Source: Rhodohalobacter sulfatireducens (GTDB lineage Bacteria > Bacteroidota > Rhodothermia > Balneolales > Balneolaceae). Taken from it: a stretch of DNA of 64,000 nt. Under the pieces are notes generated by a model that saw only the letters and a program-made list of their open reading frames with translations, had not been told where the DNA came from and did no database searches. This document shows, piece by piece, positions 18,882 through 27,702 of this stretch; the first letter of the stretch is position 1, and each line of letters opens with the position of its first letter. The translations under genes were made by a program, and so were the position numbers. The stretch lies in contig NZ_JAKLWS010000020.1 of the NCBI RefSeq assembly GCF_022012475.1, positions 17,057-81,056 on the forward strand. The letters run 5' to 3'.

Positions 18882-21374
18882 ATGGACAATAAATTAGTAA
18901 CTTTTATATCAAATATTTATAAACTTAAATTTTTTAGGTGGAATGATTTTCCCCGATTTTTCAGGGTATTCTTTTTAAGCTTGTTTTCTATTTTATTTGT
19001 TCAAGCTTCTGTTTTCCCCACAAATGTAAAATCACAGCAAAAAAGTATTGACCTGGGAGTAGATAATTGGCATCGAACGGATCGACACGACGGGTACGTA
19101 ACAGGCAATGGACACATCTATACTGTGGGTGGCTTAGGACAACAACTCACTCGGTCGGGCAAATCTTTTTTACACAATGAATCTGTTTCCCTTACCCGTC
19201 TTGCATGGATCAACGGGCCCCTCTACTCTGTCGGAAATCTTGGGTATGGATGGGAACTCATTCCGGACGTAAATGGCAACGCTGAAGTATGGCAATCTGA
19301 ATCTGTTCTCAGTCCAACTGCAAATCAACCATTTTGGCGAGTGCTATCGAAGAGTGAAAACCTTAAAGCTGAGATCACCGATATTATTGTCCAGGATCAG
19401 CCTGTATTATTGCGAAAAGTAAGAGTGACTCTTTCCGAAAATTTTAATGATTCAGATGTTCGCATATTTATACCGGTTTATCCCGATCCCAGAAACAGCG
19501 CTCCATTTGAGTCTTGGAATGGTGAGCCCGCCGAACAGCAGAGAACTTCGATAGAAGATGAGAATTTGCTAGAGGTCGATAGGAATGCGAACGCAATAAT
19601 ATTACGAGGTGCCCCCCGTGCCCTGTGGCAAGAGATCTCCACTCCAATACCGACAGATGCAGACTACGAGAAGATGTTCCCACCGAGAGCTTTGGCCACA
19701 ACTGTCACCTCCAACGACTCATCTGTTGAGGTTGAAGTTGCGGATTCCGGCATTCATGTACATTTGGGGCAATTAGAGCCCGGTATATCCAAAGAGTTCG
19801 GTATTTGGCTTGTAACGGCCTCGGACCGGGAAGACAGGGTTAGGTATTCCGTTATAGAGCGTTTAGGGAACTGGACCCAAAGAGATATCAACCAGGTTGC
19901 AGATGAAAGTCGATCCTCGCTACCGGAACCTCTGATTCAGCGAATCGATAAACCTGAAGACCCCTTTACCACCATTATTCAATCAACAGCTTCCTTGGCC
20001 CGGGCTACCCAGGCGGCCAGTGGTTGTGTACTCGCACAACCCTATATGTACCCGATGTGTTATGTTCGCGATCAACTTGGTTCTTTTAAGGTCTTTCTAT
20101 CACAAGCCGATTACGACCGCGCCTATCGTGCACTCACATTTTATATCGCCATGCAAAATCGATATGGAATCCAAAACGCGTACGATACCACTCCTACCCC
20201 GCCGGATCCCACAATCTGGAATCCTTCAGCTAATAGTATGGATGGACATCACAGTGTTGCCGAAGTTCCAAGCATTATCATTCTCATGGCAAAAGACTTT
20301 TACAAGGCAACCGGAGACCTCAGCAAAATTAAACCGTTGTACAACCGGCTTGCCTACAATCTCAGGGTTCAGCAAATCAATGAAAACGGCCTGCTCCCCT
20401 CTCCCGGGGATGAATCCTACACAAATTCCGAACAGACAGCACCGAAGTATCGAACCGAGATGACAGACTCCAACCTGTTATTTATCTCAGCCGCTCGTTT
20501 TATGAGTGAACTTGCAGATACTCTTGGCTATGCTGATGATGCAGACGAATTTAAAGAGTTGGAAAAAGAGACAATGAAAGCAATGATGGACCGCTTGTGG
20601 CTGCCGGAGAAAAACCATTTTGCCTACGCCCGTTCAGATTCTGACAACAATGAGGAAATTGACAAAAGGCCGGCTTTAGATCTGCTTCTCCGATGGTTTT
20701 GGTTGGATATGAGTGATCCGCGTGATTCAATTCCACAACAAAATTTGTCCGTTGTTCTAAATAACCTTGTTGATCCCGTTCGAGTAGTACCCGAAGTATA
20801 TAATTTCACAGCGGGTATGGATCTCGGTTATATACTTCATGCACTGGCACGAAGTCAGCATCCCGCGATGCACGATGCAGCTGAACTGATGGTAAACTAT
20901 GCATCAAATTCCGGGCTTTTTGCAGAGTACTATGAACATGAAGATGAAGTCATCACGCCATTCAGCGGGACTCTTCGCCCTTGGGAATCCGGAATAAACG
21001 CTGCTGCAATGGCCCAGTATCTATTGGGATTTCAACCGGACCTGCCCAACAACTTAATTGCTTTTGAACCCCATTTACCACCAGAATGGCAAGGTTGGGA
21101 AACCAGGAAAATCAATTTATATGAGCAGGGTTCCATTCAGGTTGCAATGAAGCGGGAGAATAGTCAAACTGTAAGCATTTCTCTACTACGTTATGATGGA
21201 AATACACCCCTGGATGTTAGCTTAAAATTTGGGGGATTTGGTGAATCAATTCTCCTCAAAAATGAAAACTATACAGATCTTTCAGAAGAAGATGGAGTGA
21301 TTGAAACTGAATTCACACTAAATGAAGAAGAAAAGATCTCATTGCTGCTCCAGCTCGGTAATAATAACAATTAA
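18882..21374 (+). CDS. Secreted (alpha/alpha)6-barrel glycosidase-like protein, family not determined
   Basis: ATG 18882 is preferred over an in-frame TTG 24 bases upstream, giving 830 residues. A hydrophobic signal lies at about 20-40 of this form. The N-terminal half is beta-rich (starting NGHIYTVGGLGQQ), resembling the super-sandwich domain of GH15/GH65-like enzymes. The C-terminal half is a helical barrel with MCYVRDQLGSFKVF, a Gly-rich DGHHSVAEVPS stretch, TEMTDSNLLFISAA and WESGINAAAMAQY, as in six-hairpin glycosidases. Catalytic residues cannot be assigned by eye. It probably acts on an oligosaccharide outside the cytoplasm. Confidence 0.7.
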   Translation: MDNKLVTFISNIYKLKFFRWNDFPRFFRVFFLSLFSILFVQASVFPTNVKSQQKSIDLGVDNWHRTDRHDGYVTGNGHIYTVGGLGQQLTRSGKSFLHNESVSLTRLAWINGPLYSVGNLGYGWELIPDVNGNAEVWQSESVLSPTANQPFWRVLSKSENLKAEITDIIVQDQPVLLRKVRVTLSENFNDSDVRIFIPVYPDPRNSAPFESWNGEPAEQQRTSIEDENLLEVDRNANAIILRGAPRALWQEISTPIPTDADYEKMFPPRALATTVTSNDSSVEVEVADSGIHVHLGQLEPGISKEFGIWLVTASDREDRVRYSVIERLGNWTQRDINQVADESRSSLPEPLIQRIDKPEDPFTTIIQSTASLARATQAASGCVLAQPYMYPMCYVRDQLGSFKVFLSQADYDRAYRALTFYIAMQNRYGIQNAYDTTPTPPDPTIWNPSANSMDGHHSVAEVPSIIILMAKDFYKATGDLSKIKPLYNRLAYNLRVQQINENGLLPSPGDESYTNSEQTAPKYRTEMTDSNLLFISAARFMSELADTLGYADDADEFKELEKETMKAMMDRLWLPEKNHFAYARSDSDNNEEIDKRPALDLLLRWFWLDMSDPRDSIPQQNLSVVLNNLVDPVRVVPEVYNFTAGMDLGYILHALARSQHPAMHDAAELMVNYASNSGLFAEYYEHEDEVITPFSGTLRPWESGINAAAMAQYLLGFQPDLPNNLIAFEPHLPPEWQGWETRKINLYEQGSIQVAMKRENSQTVSISLLRYDGNTPLDVSLKFGGFGESILLKNENYTDLSEEDGVIETEFTLNEEEKISLLLQLGNNNN

Positions 21375-21667
21375 AAAATTATAAAAGAGCTGACTCGATT
21401 TTAAATTATTCCAAAAAATAACTATGATATTAGTGCATCGAGAGAAAGTGATATCAGGAAATTACTATCCTCTTTGGAGCCGGTAGTTATTTGGTTTTAT
21501 ACACCAAATACGGCTCTGTTATCCATCATAAAAGGTTGTTTTTCAACAAAAGTATATTATTAAAAAAACGATCAAAGTATTATCATTGAATACGTTGGAT
21601 TAAAAGAAATTAACATATTTAGCTGTACAGCTTCCGGCAATCTATAAGGTTTAAAGTCAGATTTTTC
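21375..21667. other. Intergenic gap with a nested hairpin
   Basis: The 293-base gap has no plausible gene. At 21477-21516 a strong nested hairpin stands out: outer arms GAGCCG (21477-21482) and CGGCTC (21511-21516), inner arms TATTTGGT (21488-21495) and ACCAAATA (21503-21510). A 5-base bulge lies on the left side and the loop is 7 bases. No clean T-tract follows. It could be the terminator of the glycosidase gene or a leader structure of the response-regulator gene about 150 bases downstream. Confidence 0.5.
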
Positions 21668-22618
21668 ATGGAGAAACAGACTATTTTGGTAATTGATGAT
21701 GAGAAGTCTACCCATGTCATGTTAAAGGCAATGTTGGGTAAAGATTTCAATTTAAAGTTTGCCAATAGTGCGCAGGAGGGAATAGACTTGGCAGCCGAAA
21801 ATTCCATTAATCTTGTACTTCTCGACATACAAATGCCTGAACTTTCCGGTATTGAACTGCTAGAGTCTATCATGACCGACATTGCACTGAGAAGTGTCCC
21901 TGTTATTGTAATGACAGGTAAAGCAACAGAAGATATTGAAGAACAGGCACGTGAAATTGGAGCCACTGAATTCGTATCCAAAGAGTTTCTGTTTTCAAAT
22001 AAAGATGATTTTAAAAGCCTTCTTAATGAGCACCTCCTGGAGGAAGCAAAACAGTTTAAGCTATCCGATCGCTACAAGCAGGACTTTCGTACCATCATCA
22101 AAAAAATACAGACCGAATCTGTTCATGGTGATTTTTTCTCAGCTTGCAGGAAACTGGCCGTTGGTTTAATGAATTCATTTGATATCGACTACATCTCTTT
22201 TTGGAAAATACAACGCTCGAAACCAAGCTTGATCCTCTCTATCGGTGATCGACAACCTGAAAATTTTGGCCCTGATGAGCTGATGTCCGAACGTGCTTTT
22301 CGAGAGTTGGCACGAACGAAACGTCCCTACATGACGAATAATCCGCGGGCTGAGGAGAACAAGGGAGTATTTGCCGATACTTCTAAAGAACTTGGTTTAA
22401 GCTCCGAAGCGGGAATTCCTCTCTTTAAAATCGACAAAGATACCTTTACTAAAAATGGAATGGTCATTCCCGGCAGCACTCCCCTTTTTGGATTCGTTAT
22501 ACTGAAAAGAAACAGGGTTTTTACCACTAAAGAATATAAACTCCTCTCCCGCTTTATTATTCAATGTGGTACAATACTTTGGGGACTATACAGGAAACTC
22601 TATTCAAATAATGAATGA
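21668..22618 (+). CDS. Response regulator: receiver domain plus GAF-like domain
   Basis: The protein has 316 residues. The receiver domain (about 4-125) has the acidic pocket Asp10/Asp11, phospho-acceptor Asp53 in VLLDIQMPELSG, Thr83 in VMTGK and Lys105 in FVSKE, so it is complete. After a linker, residues about 145-310 look like a GAF domain (FFSACRKLAVGLMN, then SEAGIPLF and GFVILKRN). There is no DNA-binding or enzymatic output domain. It may act by protein contact with a histidine kinase or with other regulators. No histidine kinase gene is adjacent. Confidence 0.85.
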   Translation: MEKQTILVIDDEKSTHVMLKAMLGKDFNLKFANSAQEGIDLAAENSINLVLLDIQMPELSGIELLESIMTDIALRSVPVIVMTGKATEDIEEQAREIGATEFVSKEFLFSNKDDFKSLLNEHLLEEAKQFKLSDRYKQDFRTIIKKIQTESVHGDFFSACRKLAVGLMNSFDIDYISFWKIQRSKPSLILSIGDRQPENFGPDELMSERAFRELARTKRPYMTNNPRAEENKGVFADTSKELGLSSEAGIPLFKIDKDTFTKNGMVIPGSTPLFGFVILKRNRVFTTKEYKLLSRFIIQCGTILWGLYRKLYSNNE

Positions 22619-22733
22619 CAAGCTCCCTTTGTTTTTGGAAAACTATCTCGGATTGATGTAAAGAATACAATAACTGATCTACCTGCTACTGAAAAGATAC
22701 CTCTTTAGATATTTTAAACCCATAATTCACTTC

Positions 22734-23849
22734 ATGACTTCACTGATTCTAGCTCTTGTCACTCTTCTATCAACATTCAGTGTTGATCCCGAATCCACTT
22801 CCTCAAGTCAAAATGAACCTGTAAAAATAGCTGTAGCCGGCTTAACTCACGATCATGTCCATTGGATATTTGGACGCGATAACAGCAGAAATGACATTGA
22901 GGTTGTTGGAATCTATGAACCCAATGAGGAGCTCTGGCAACGATATATGGAGATGTACGACCTGGATCAAAATCTGCATTTTGATGATTTGTTTGACATG
23001 CTGAATGAAACCCATCCGGAAGCAATTACTGCTTTTGGATCGACTTACGATCACCTGCAACTGGTTGAGACAGCCGCACCTTTGGGAGTTCATGTAATGG
23101 TTGAAAAACCGTTGGCGGTAAATCTCGATCATGCACTTAGAATGAAAAAGCTTGCAGATGAAAATGATATACATCTGATCACCAATTACGAAACGACCTG
23201 GTATTCCAGCAATCAAGAAGTAAAACGGTTATTTGAACACGATAAGGGGTTTGGAAAGATCAGGAAAGTAACCGTAAACGACGGGCACCAGGGGCCTAAA
23301 GAGATCGGCGTGAGCGAGGAGTTCCTGGAATGGCTTACCGACCCGGTTTTAAACGGGGGTGGTGCAATTATGGATTTTGGTTGCTATGGTGCAAATTTGA
23401 TCACATGGCTAATGGATGGACAGGAACCTACATCCGTCACTGCAGTCACTCAAACTCATAAACCCGGAATCTATCCGCATGTTGATGATGAAGCGACCAT
23501 TATTTTGACCTATCCCGGCGTTCAGGGAGTTATCCAGGCATCCTGGAACTGGCCATATAACCGAAAAGATATGCAGGTATATGGAGAACACGGATATGCT
23601 TTTGCTCAAGACAATCAGAATTTGCAGATTTTAAAAAGAGCTGATGAATCCCCTGAAAATATTTCAATAGATCCAAGAGAGTATCCCTATAACGATCCCT
23701 TCAGCTACCTTGCAGCTGTAGTCAACGATGATATCACCGTTCAGGAAACCGACCTTTCATCTCTCTCGAATAATATCACTGTGATGAAAATTTTGGATGC
23801 CGCTAAAAAGTCTGCTGAAACCGGTAAAACAATTACATTAACTCCCTGA
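22734..23849 (+). CDS. Gfo/Idh/MocA-family oxidoreductase with an N-terminal signal-like segment
   Basis: The protein has 371 residues. A hydrophobic N terminus (about 2-16) is followed by a Ser-rich stretch before the Rossmann fold begins at VKIAVAGLTHDHV. The family motif EKP is at 124-126 (EKPLAVN). The C-terminal half has the usual beta-sheet domain with GGGAIMDFGCYGANL. Members are NAD(P)-dependent sugar or inositol dehydrogenases. The N terminus suggests export or membrane attachment, but there is no twin-arginine motif. The protease gene follows 27 bases later, so the two may share a transcript. Substrate unknown. Confidence 0.85.
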   Translation: MTSLILALVTLLSTFSVDPESTSSSQNEPVKIAVAGLTHDHVHWIFGRDNSRNDIEVVGIYEPNEELWQRYMEMYDLDQNLHFDDLFDMLNETHPEAITAFGSTYDHLQLVETAAPLGVHVMVEKPLAVNLDHALRMKKLADENDIHLITNYETTWYSSNQEVKRLFEHDKGFGKIRKVTVNDGHQGPKEIGVSEEFLEWLTDPVLNGGGAIMDFGCYGANLITWLMDGQEPTSVTAVTQTHKPGIYPHVDDEATIILTYPGVQGVIQASWNWPYNRKDMQVYGEHGYAFAQDNQNLQILKRADESPENISIDPREYPYNDPFSYLAAVVNDDITVQETDLSSLSNNITVMKILDAAKKSAETGKTITLTP

Positions 23850-23876
23850 TAATTTAATAAACAGTCATATTATTCT

Positions 23877-24476
23877 ATGAATCAGCCTAAACCAGATGAA
23901 CCCGTCATCGAAGGGCGAAAACTGATTATTGTTTCACTTTTATCCGGTTTAGTCTGGCTTCTATTGGCAAACCTCATCATCTATTATATACAGGAAACAA
24001 AACTGGCAGAACTGTTTTTTGCGGGCTATCATTTTCTTATCCAGTTAGGTATAGGTTTAATTTCAGGAGTGATTTTTGGATTTGCCGGTCTCGGTTTGAT
24101 TCGGTTGAAAACGTTCAAAAGAATTTTAAACGAGTACGCTATTATTCGCCAGGTGAAGCAGATGGACCTATCTGTGAAAGAGATTGTGTATGTTTCTCTT
24201 GTTGCCGGCATATCTGAGGAGATTCTCTTCAGAGGCGCTATTCAGCCGGTGATTGGTATCTGGTGGACCTCCCTATTGTTCATCGGAATTCACGGTTATA
24301 TTCGATTGAAAACCATTCCCCACATCTTGTATTCCCTCTTTACATTAGCCCTGAGTACAATGCTCGGTGCTCTCTTTATGTACATTGGGCTAATCTCTGC
24401 CATGGCTTCCCATTTTATTTACGATGTGGTCGTGCTATATGGTATTAAAAAAAACTTATCTCACCCTGATAACTGA
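23877..24476 (+). CDS. CPBP-family intramembrane glutamic endopeptidase (CAAX-like protease)
   Basis: The 199-residue protein has about five to six hydrophobic segments. It carries the CPBP motifs: motif 1 SEEILFR with Glu114, Glu115 and Arg119; motif 2 FIGIHGYIR with a His; and motif 3 SHFIYDVV with a His. These residues form the active site of CAAX/ABI-type membrane proteases. The target is unknown. The stop lies 4 bases from the convergent lutC stop, so no separate terminator fits between them. Confidence 0.88.
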   Translation: MNQPKPDEPVIEGRKLIIVSLLSGLVWLLLANLIIYYIQETKLAELFFAGYHFLIQLGIGLISGVIFGFAGLGLIRLKTFKRILNEYAIIRQVKQMDLSVKEIVYVSLVAGISEEILFRGAIQPVIGIWWTSLLFIGIHGYIRLKTIPHILYSLFTLALSTMLGALFMYIGLISAMASHFIYDVVVLYGIKKNLSHPDN

Positions 24477-24480
24477 AGGA

Positions 24481-25140
24481 TCAATCCTTGACAATCAAAA
24501 CCTCCAGCCGCCTCGGCCCATGAACCCCCTCTACCCGGCTCAACTCAATATCCGAGGTAGCAGACGGACCTGAAATAAACGTAATCGGTCTCCCCTCTTT
24601 TGTTACGGACGATTCAACCGCAGAAAATCCTTCGGGTATCAACTCTACTATTTGATCTTCCCGAACAATACAGAGGTGATAATCGGGTACCAACGTCAAC
24701 GCTCGTCTCCCCTGTCCCTCACCGGCATCAAGGATGATCGTTCCTGTTTGGGCCACGGCATGAGCACAAGTTGTAATCACACCATCGGATTGATCCAATA
24801 CAAGGTGAGTCAGCGGCGAACCAAGGTTATCAAAAAGCGGATCGATATCAACCGGAAGCAATTCTTTATCAAAACCTTCTGGAATCACGAGTTTTGTAAC
24901 ATTCTCTCTTTTACAGCTCTCTGCTATGACCTTCTTTAAATTGCTCTCTTTCACTCGTTGAACCGTCGCCTTATACTCTCCAACCCGCTCTGCAAAGAGT
25001 TCTACAATTTCGGACTGAGACAACTTTCCTTTTTGCAGATAATCTCGTTTTAATTCAACATCACCAGGACTTTCCGAATCCGGCACTTCAGACAGGGCTT
25101 TTCGAATAGTCGACAGCATTTCTGATTTTGAATCACTCAT
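24481..25140 (-). CDS. lutC: L-lactate utilization protein LutC (LUD domain)
   Basis: The 219-residue protein has a LUD domain over most of its length. Typical stretches are GDVELKRDYL, then LVLDQSDGVITTCAHAVAQT, GTIILDAGEGQGRRAL, DYHLCIVREDQIVE and TFISGPSATSDIELSRVEGV. LutC is part of the LutABC iron-sulfur complex that oxidises L-lactate to pyruvate. The start overlaps the end of lutB by 8 bases (translational coupling). The operon order on the minus strand is kinase, lutA, lutB, lutC. In this setting it would oxidise the lactate made from L-rhamnose. Confidence 0.92.
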   Translation of the reverse strand: MSDSKSEMLSTIRKALSEVPDSESPGDVELKRDYLQKGKLSQSEIVELFAERVGEYKATVQRVKESNLKKVIAESCKRENVTKLVIPEGFDKELLPVDIDPLFDNLGSPLTHLVLDQSDGVITTCAHAVAQTGTIILDAGEGQGRRALTLVPDYHLCIVREDQIVELIPEGFSAVESSVTKEGRPITFISGPSATSDIELSRVEGVHGPRRLEVLIVKD

Positions 25141-26566
25141 CGCGCTTCCTCCACCATTCTCTGAATGTTTGATCCGGGATCGGTTTGAGATCTCTCATCG
25201 CCGTCCACCCGGAAAGCTGACCCGGCAGTTTTGAAATGGTGCCATCTTTGGTAAATAGTTTTTGGCCTGTTCTCGCCAATTTCTGACCTCGTTCATATCT
25301 CGAACGACTTTGAAAAGCACGAGCCATCATTTTCATCCCGATATGCTCCAGGTCAGTTTTTTGTTTAATTCCACCATTCCGTTTCTTCTCATCCACAATC
25401 TTTCCCCGAAGATGAACCAATACCTCAGGAATATTGATCTTCACCGGGCAAACTTCATAGCACGCTCCGCAAAGTGAGGAGGCATACGGCAGTGAAGCGA
25501 CTCCATCATCCTCAATTCCTTTTAGTTGAGGGGTTAATATCGCTCCAATCGGACCGGGATAGACAGAGTTATAGGCATGACCGCCAGTGCGTTCGTATAC
25601 AGGACAAACATTTAAACACGCACTGCACCGAATGCAATGAAGAGTTTGTCGGCCAACCTCATCTTTCAGAACATTTGTACGCCCATTATCCAGCAATACT
25701 AAATGAAATTCCTGCGGGCCATCGCCATCTGTAACACCCGTCCAAAATGAGTTGTAGGGATTCATTCTTTCAGCCGTAGAAGATCTTGGTAAGAGCTGCA
25801 TAAACACTTCAAAATCCTGCCAGGTCGGGATAATTTTTTCGATTCCCATTACAGTAATCAAAGTGTCAGGTAACGTAGTACACATCCGACCGTTCCCTTC
25901 CGATTCTACAACAGCAACCGTTCCTGTTTCAGCAACACCGAAATTCGCTCCGCTGATTCCCACTTTTGCATTCAAAAATTTCTTCCGCAGGTACAATCGG
26001 GCTGCTTCAGCCAAATCCTCCGGCCGGTCACTCAACTCTTTTTGATTTAGTTTCTTGCGAAACAACTCGCGGATTTCAGCCCTGTTTTTATGAATCGCAG
26101 GAACTAAAATATGCGAGGGTTCATCCTCCGCCAGTTGCACAATCAATTCAGCCAGATCGGTTTCCAGCGCTTGAATTCCTTCTTTCGCTAATGCTTTATT
26201 CAGCTTAATCTCATCCGTTGTGATCGATTTAACTTTCACGACCTCTTCAACCTGCTTCTGCTTAACCAAGTCAACAATTATTTGATTGGCTTCCTTTGCA
26301 TCCCGTGCCCAATGTACATGACCGCCTGCCTTCTTTACGGATTCTTCGAGCTGCAGGAGATATCTGTCCAGATGGCGCATCACCCGGGTCTTGATCTGAC
26401 TCCCGGCTTCACGAAGTTTTTCCCAATCCGGCATCTCATCGACTGCATCCTTTCGCTTCTCACGGATGGTATGCGTGGCGTGTCCAATATTTTTGCGAAG
26501 CTGTGTATTTGAAAGATACGCCTTTGCAGAGGCTTCGAATGTTGGGGTATGCTTAGATTTATTCAT
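25133..26566 (-). CDS. lutB: L-lactate utilization iron-sulfur protein LutB
   Basis: ATG 26566 is chosen because a GAGGATAA ribosome-binding site lies just upstream; an in-frame TTG further up would absorb that site. The 477-residue protein has an N-terminal LUD domain (about 60-290). It then has two 4Fe-4S cluster motifs, CIRCSACLNVCPVY and CGACYEVCPVKINIPE, and a C-terminal DUF3390-like tail. LutB carries electrons in the LutABC lactate oxidase. All eight cluster cysteines are present. The gap upstream to lutA is filled with hairpins. Confidence 0.94.
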   Translation of the reverse strand: MNKSKHTPTFEASAKAYLSNTQLRKNIGHATHTIREKRKDAVDEMPDWEKLREAGSQIKTRVMRHLDRYLLQLEESVKKAGGHVHWARDAKEANQIIVDLVKQKQVEEVVKVKSITTDEIKLNKALAKEGIQALETDLAELIVQLAEDEPSHILVPAIHKNRAEIRELFRKKLNQKELSDRPEDLAEAARLYLRKKFLNAKVGISGANFGVAETGTVAVVESEGNGRMCTTLPDTLITVMGIEKIIPTWQDFEVFMQLLPRSSTAERMNPYNSFWTGVTDGDGPQEFHLVLLDNGRTNVLKDEVGRQTLHCIRCSACLNVCPVYERTGGHAYNSVYPGPIGAILTPQLKGIEDDGVASLPYASSLCGACYEVCPVKINIPEVLVHLRGKIVDEKKRNGGIKQKTDLEHIGMKMMARAFQSRSRYERGQKLARTGQKLFTKDGTISKLPGQLSGWTAMRDLKPIPDQTFREWWRKRDE

Positions 26567-26931
26567 GCTTGTTATCCTCAATTAAATTCGTTCCAAAGCT
26601 CTCTTTGACCTCGTACCGAAGTTCCTGCTTCGGTACGCCAAACTGAAGCCCCGCTTCCTTACAGACTCAATCAATAAAGAGTTGAAACAGAGTTTCTTCC
26701 AAGAGCATGATCCGAAGGAGACCTTCGGATCAAGAAAAAAACGAGAGGTGGGTATACGTACGTGACACCCCTCCGGCTTTCTCAAAAACATATTGAGAAA
26801 GCCTGTCTCCCCTCAATGGGAGATTTTTGAATAAGAACCTGCCAGAGTCCAATAGGTCCTGGCAGAGTTCTTCTCTTACAAACCCTATGCTGTCAGCACC
26901 GACACTTCGTGAGTACACAGCCAGATCTCAA
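26567..26931. repeat. Chain of hairpin repeats in the lutA-lutB gap
   Basis: The 365-base gap holds no convincing gene. Instead it has at least four strong stem-loops: GATCCGAAGG/CCTTCGGATC (26709-26731, 3-base loop), GGCTTTCTCAA/TTGAGAAAGCC (26775-26803, exact 11 bp), TCTCCC/GGGAGA followed by five T (26806-26828), and AAGAACCTGCCA/TGGCAG-GTTCTT (26833-26872, one bulge). A weaker GTACCGAAG/CTTCGGTAC pair lies near 26610-26635. The first hairpin recurs at 29331. The last belongs to the repeat family also found at 31046 and 33404. Confidence 0.75.
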
Positions 26932-27663
26932 CTAATCCTCAGTCGAGGCCAAAATTTCTGCAATGTGAACCGGTTCCACTCCACTTCGCTGCCGGCTGAG
27001 AGCTCCGCCAATATGCATTAAACAAGAATTATCAGCCGCAGAACAAACCTCAGCGCCGGTCTCTTTAACGTGACGAATCTTATCGCCTAACATCGCCATG
27101 GATGTATCGGCATTTTTGACTGCAAATGTACCGCCAAAGCCACAACACTCTTCGGCCATCGGCAGCTCTACGAGATCAATCCCCTTCACTTTTCTGAGGA
27201 GTTTCAATGGAGCATCACCAATATTTAAAACTCTCAAAGAGTGGCATGTCGGATGATATGTCACTCGATGCGGGTAGTAGGCCCCAACATCTTCAACACC
27301 CAATTCCTCAACTAAAAATTGACTCAGTTCAAAAACTTTCGGGACAATTCTTTCAACTTTTTTCATCAACTCTTTGTCTCCGGATCGCTCAGCCACTTTT
27401 CCATAAAACTCATGAACCATCCCAACACATGATGCCGATGGTGCCACAATCGCATCTGCATCGGCAAAAACATCCGTAAAGTGCCTCACCAGTGGAATCG
27501 CCTCCTCCTGGTAACCGGTGTTATAGTGCATCTGACCACAGCAAGTTTGTTCGAGAGGAAACTCAACTTCATGGCCAAGTCGTTCTAAAAGCCGAACCAT
27601 CGCCTTTCCAGTCTCCGGGAATAGAGTATCATTAAAGCAGGTTATGAATAGAGAAATTTTCAT
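26932..27663 (-). CDS. lutA: L-lactate utilization protein LutA (CCG-domain Fe-S oxidoreductase)
   Basis: The 243-residue protein has two cysteine-rich CCG domains: ETCCGQMHYNTGY near residue 40 and EECCGFGGTFAVK near residue 170. These are heterodisulfide-reductase-like cluster ligands. Family-typical stretches CFNDTLFP and VAPSASCVGMV are also present. It is the LutA/YkgE component of L-lactate oxidation. It begins 40 bases after the stop of the FGGY kinase on the same strand, which links lactate oxidation to rhamnose breakdown. Confidence 0.93.
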   Translation of the reverse strand: MKISLFITCFNDTLFPETGKAMVRLLERLGHEVEFPLEQTCCGQMHYNTGYQEEAIPLVRHFTDVFADADAIVAPSASCVGMVHEFYGKVAERSGDKELMKKVERIVPKVFELSQFLVEELGVEDVGAYYPHRVTYHPTCHSLRVLNIGDAPLKLLRKVKGIDLVELPMAEECCGFGGTFAVKNADTSMAMLGDKIRHVKETGAEVCSAADNSCLMHIGGALSRQRSGVEPVHIAEILASTED

Positions 27664-27702
27664 ATATGTCCTAAAGTAGGAGGTATTATCTATGAAGACA
27701 AT

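Noticed and set aside
26582..26918. Two overlapping minus-strand open frames between lutA and lutB (69 and 62 residues).
   Set aside because: They run across the hairpin repeats; their sequence reflects palindromes (repeated Arg, Ser, Gly, Phe), not a protein-like composition, and no ribosome-binding site is present.
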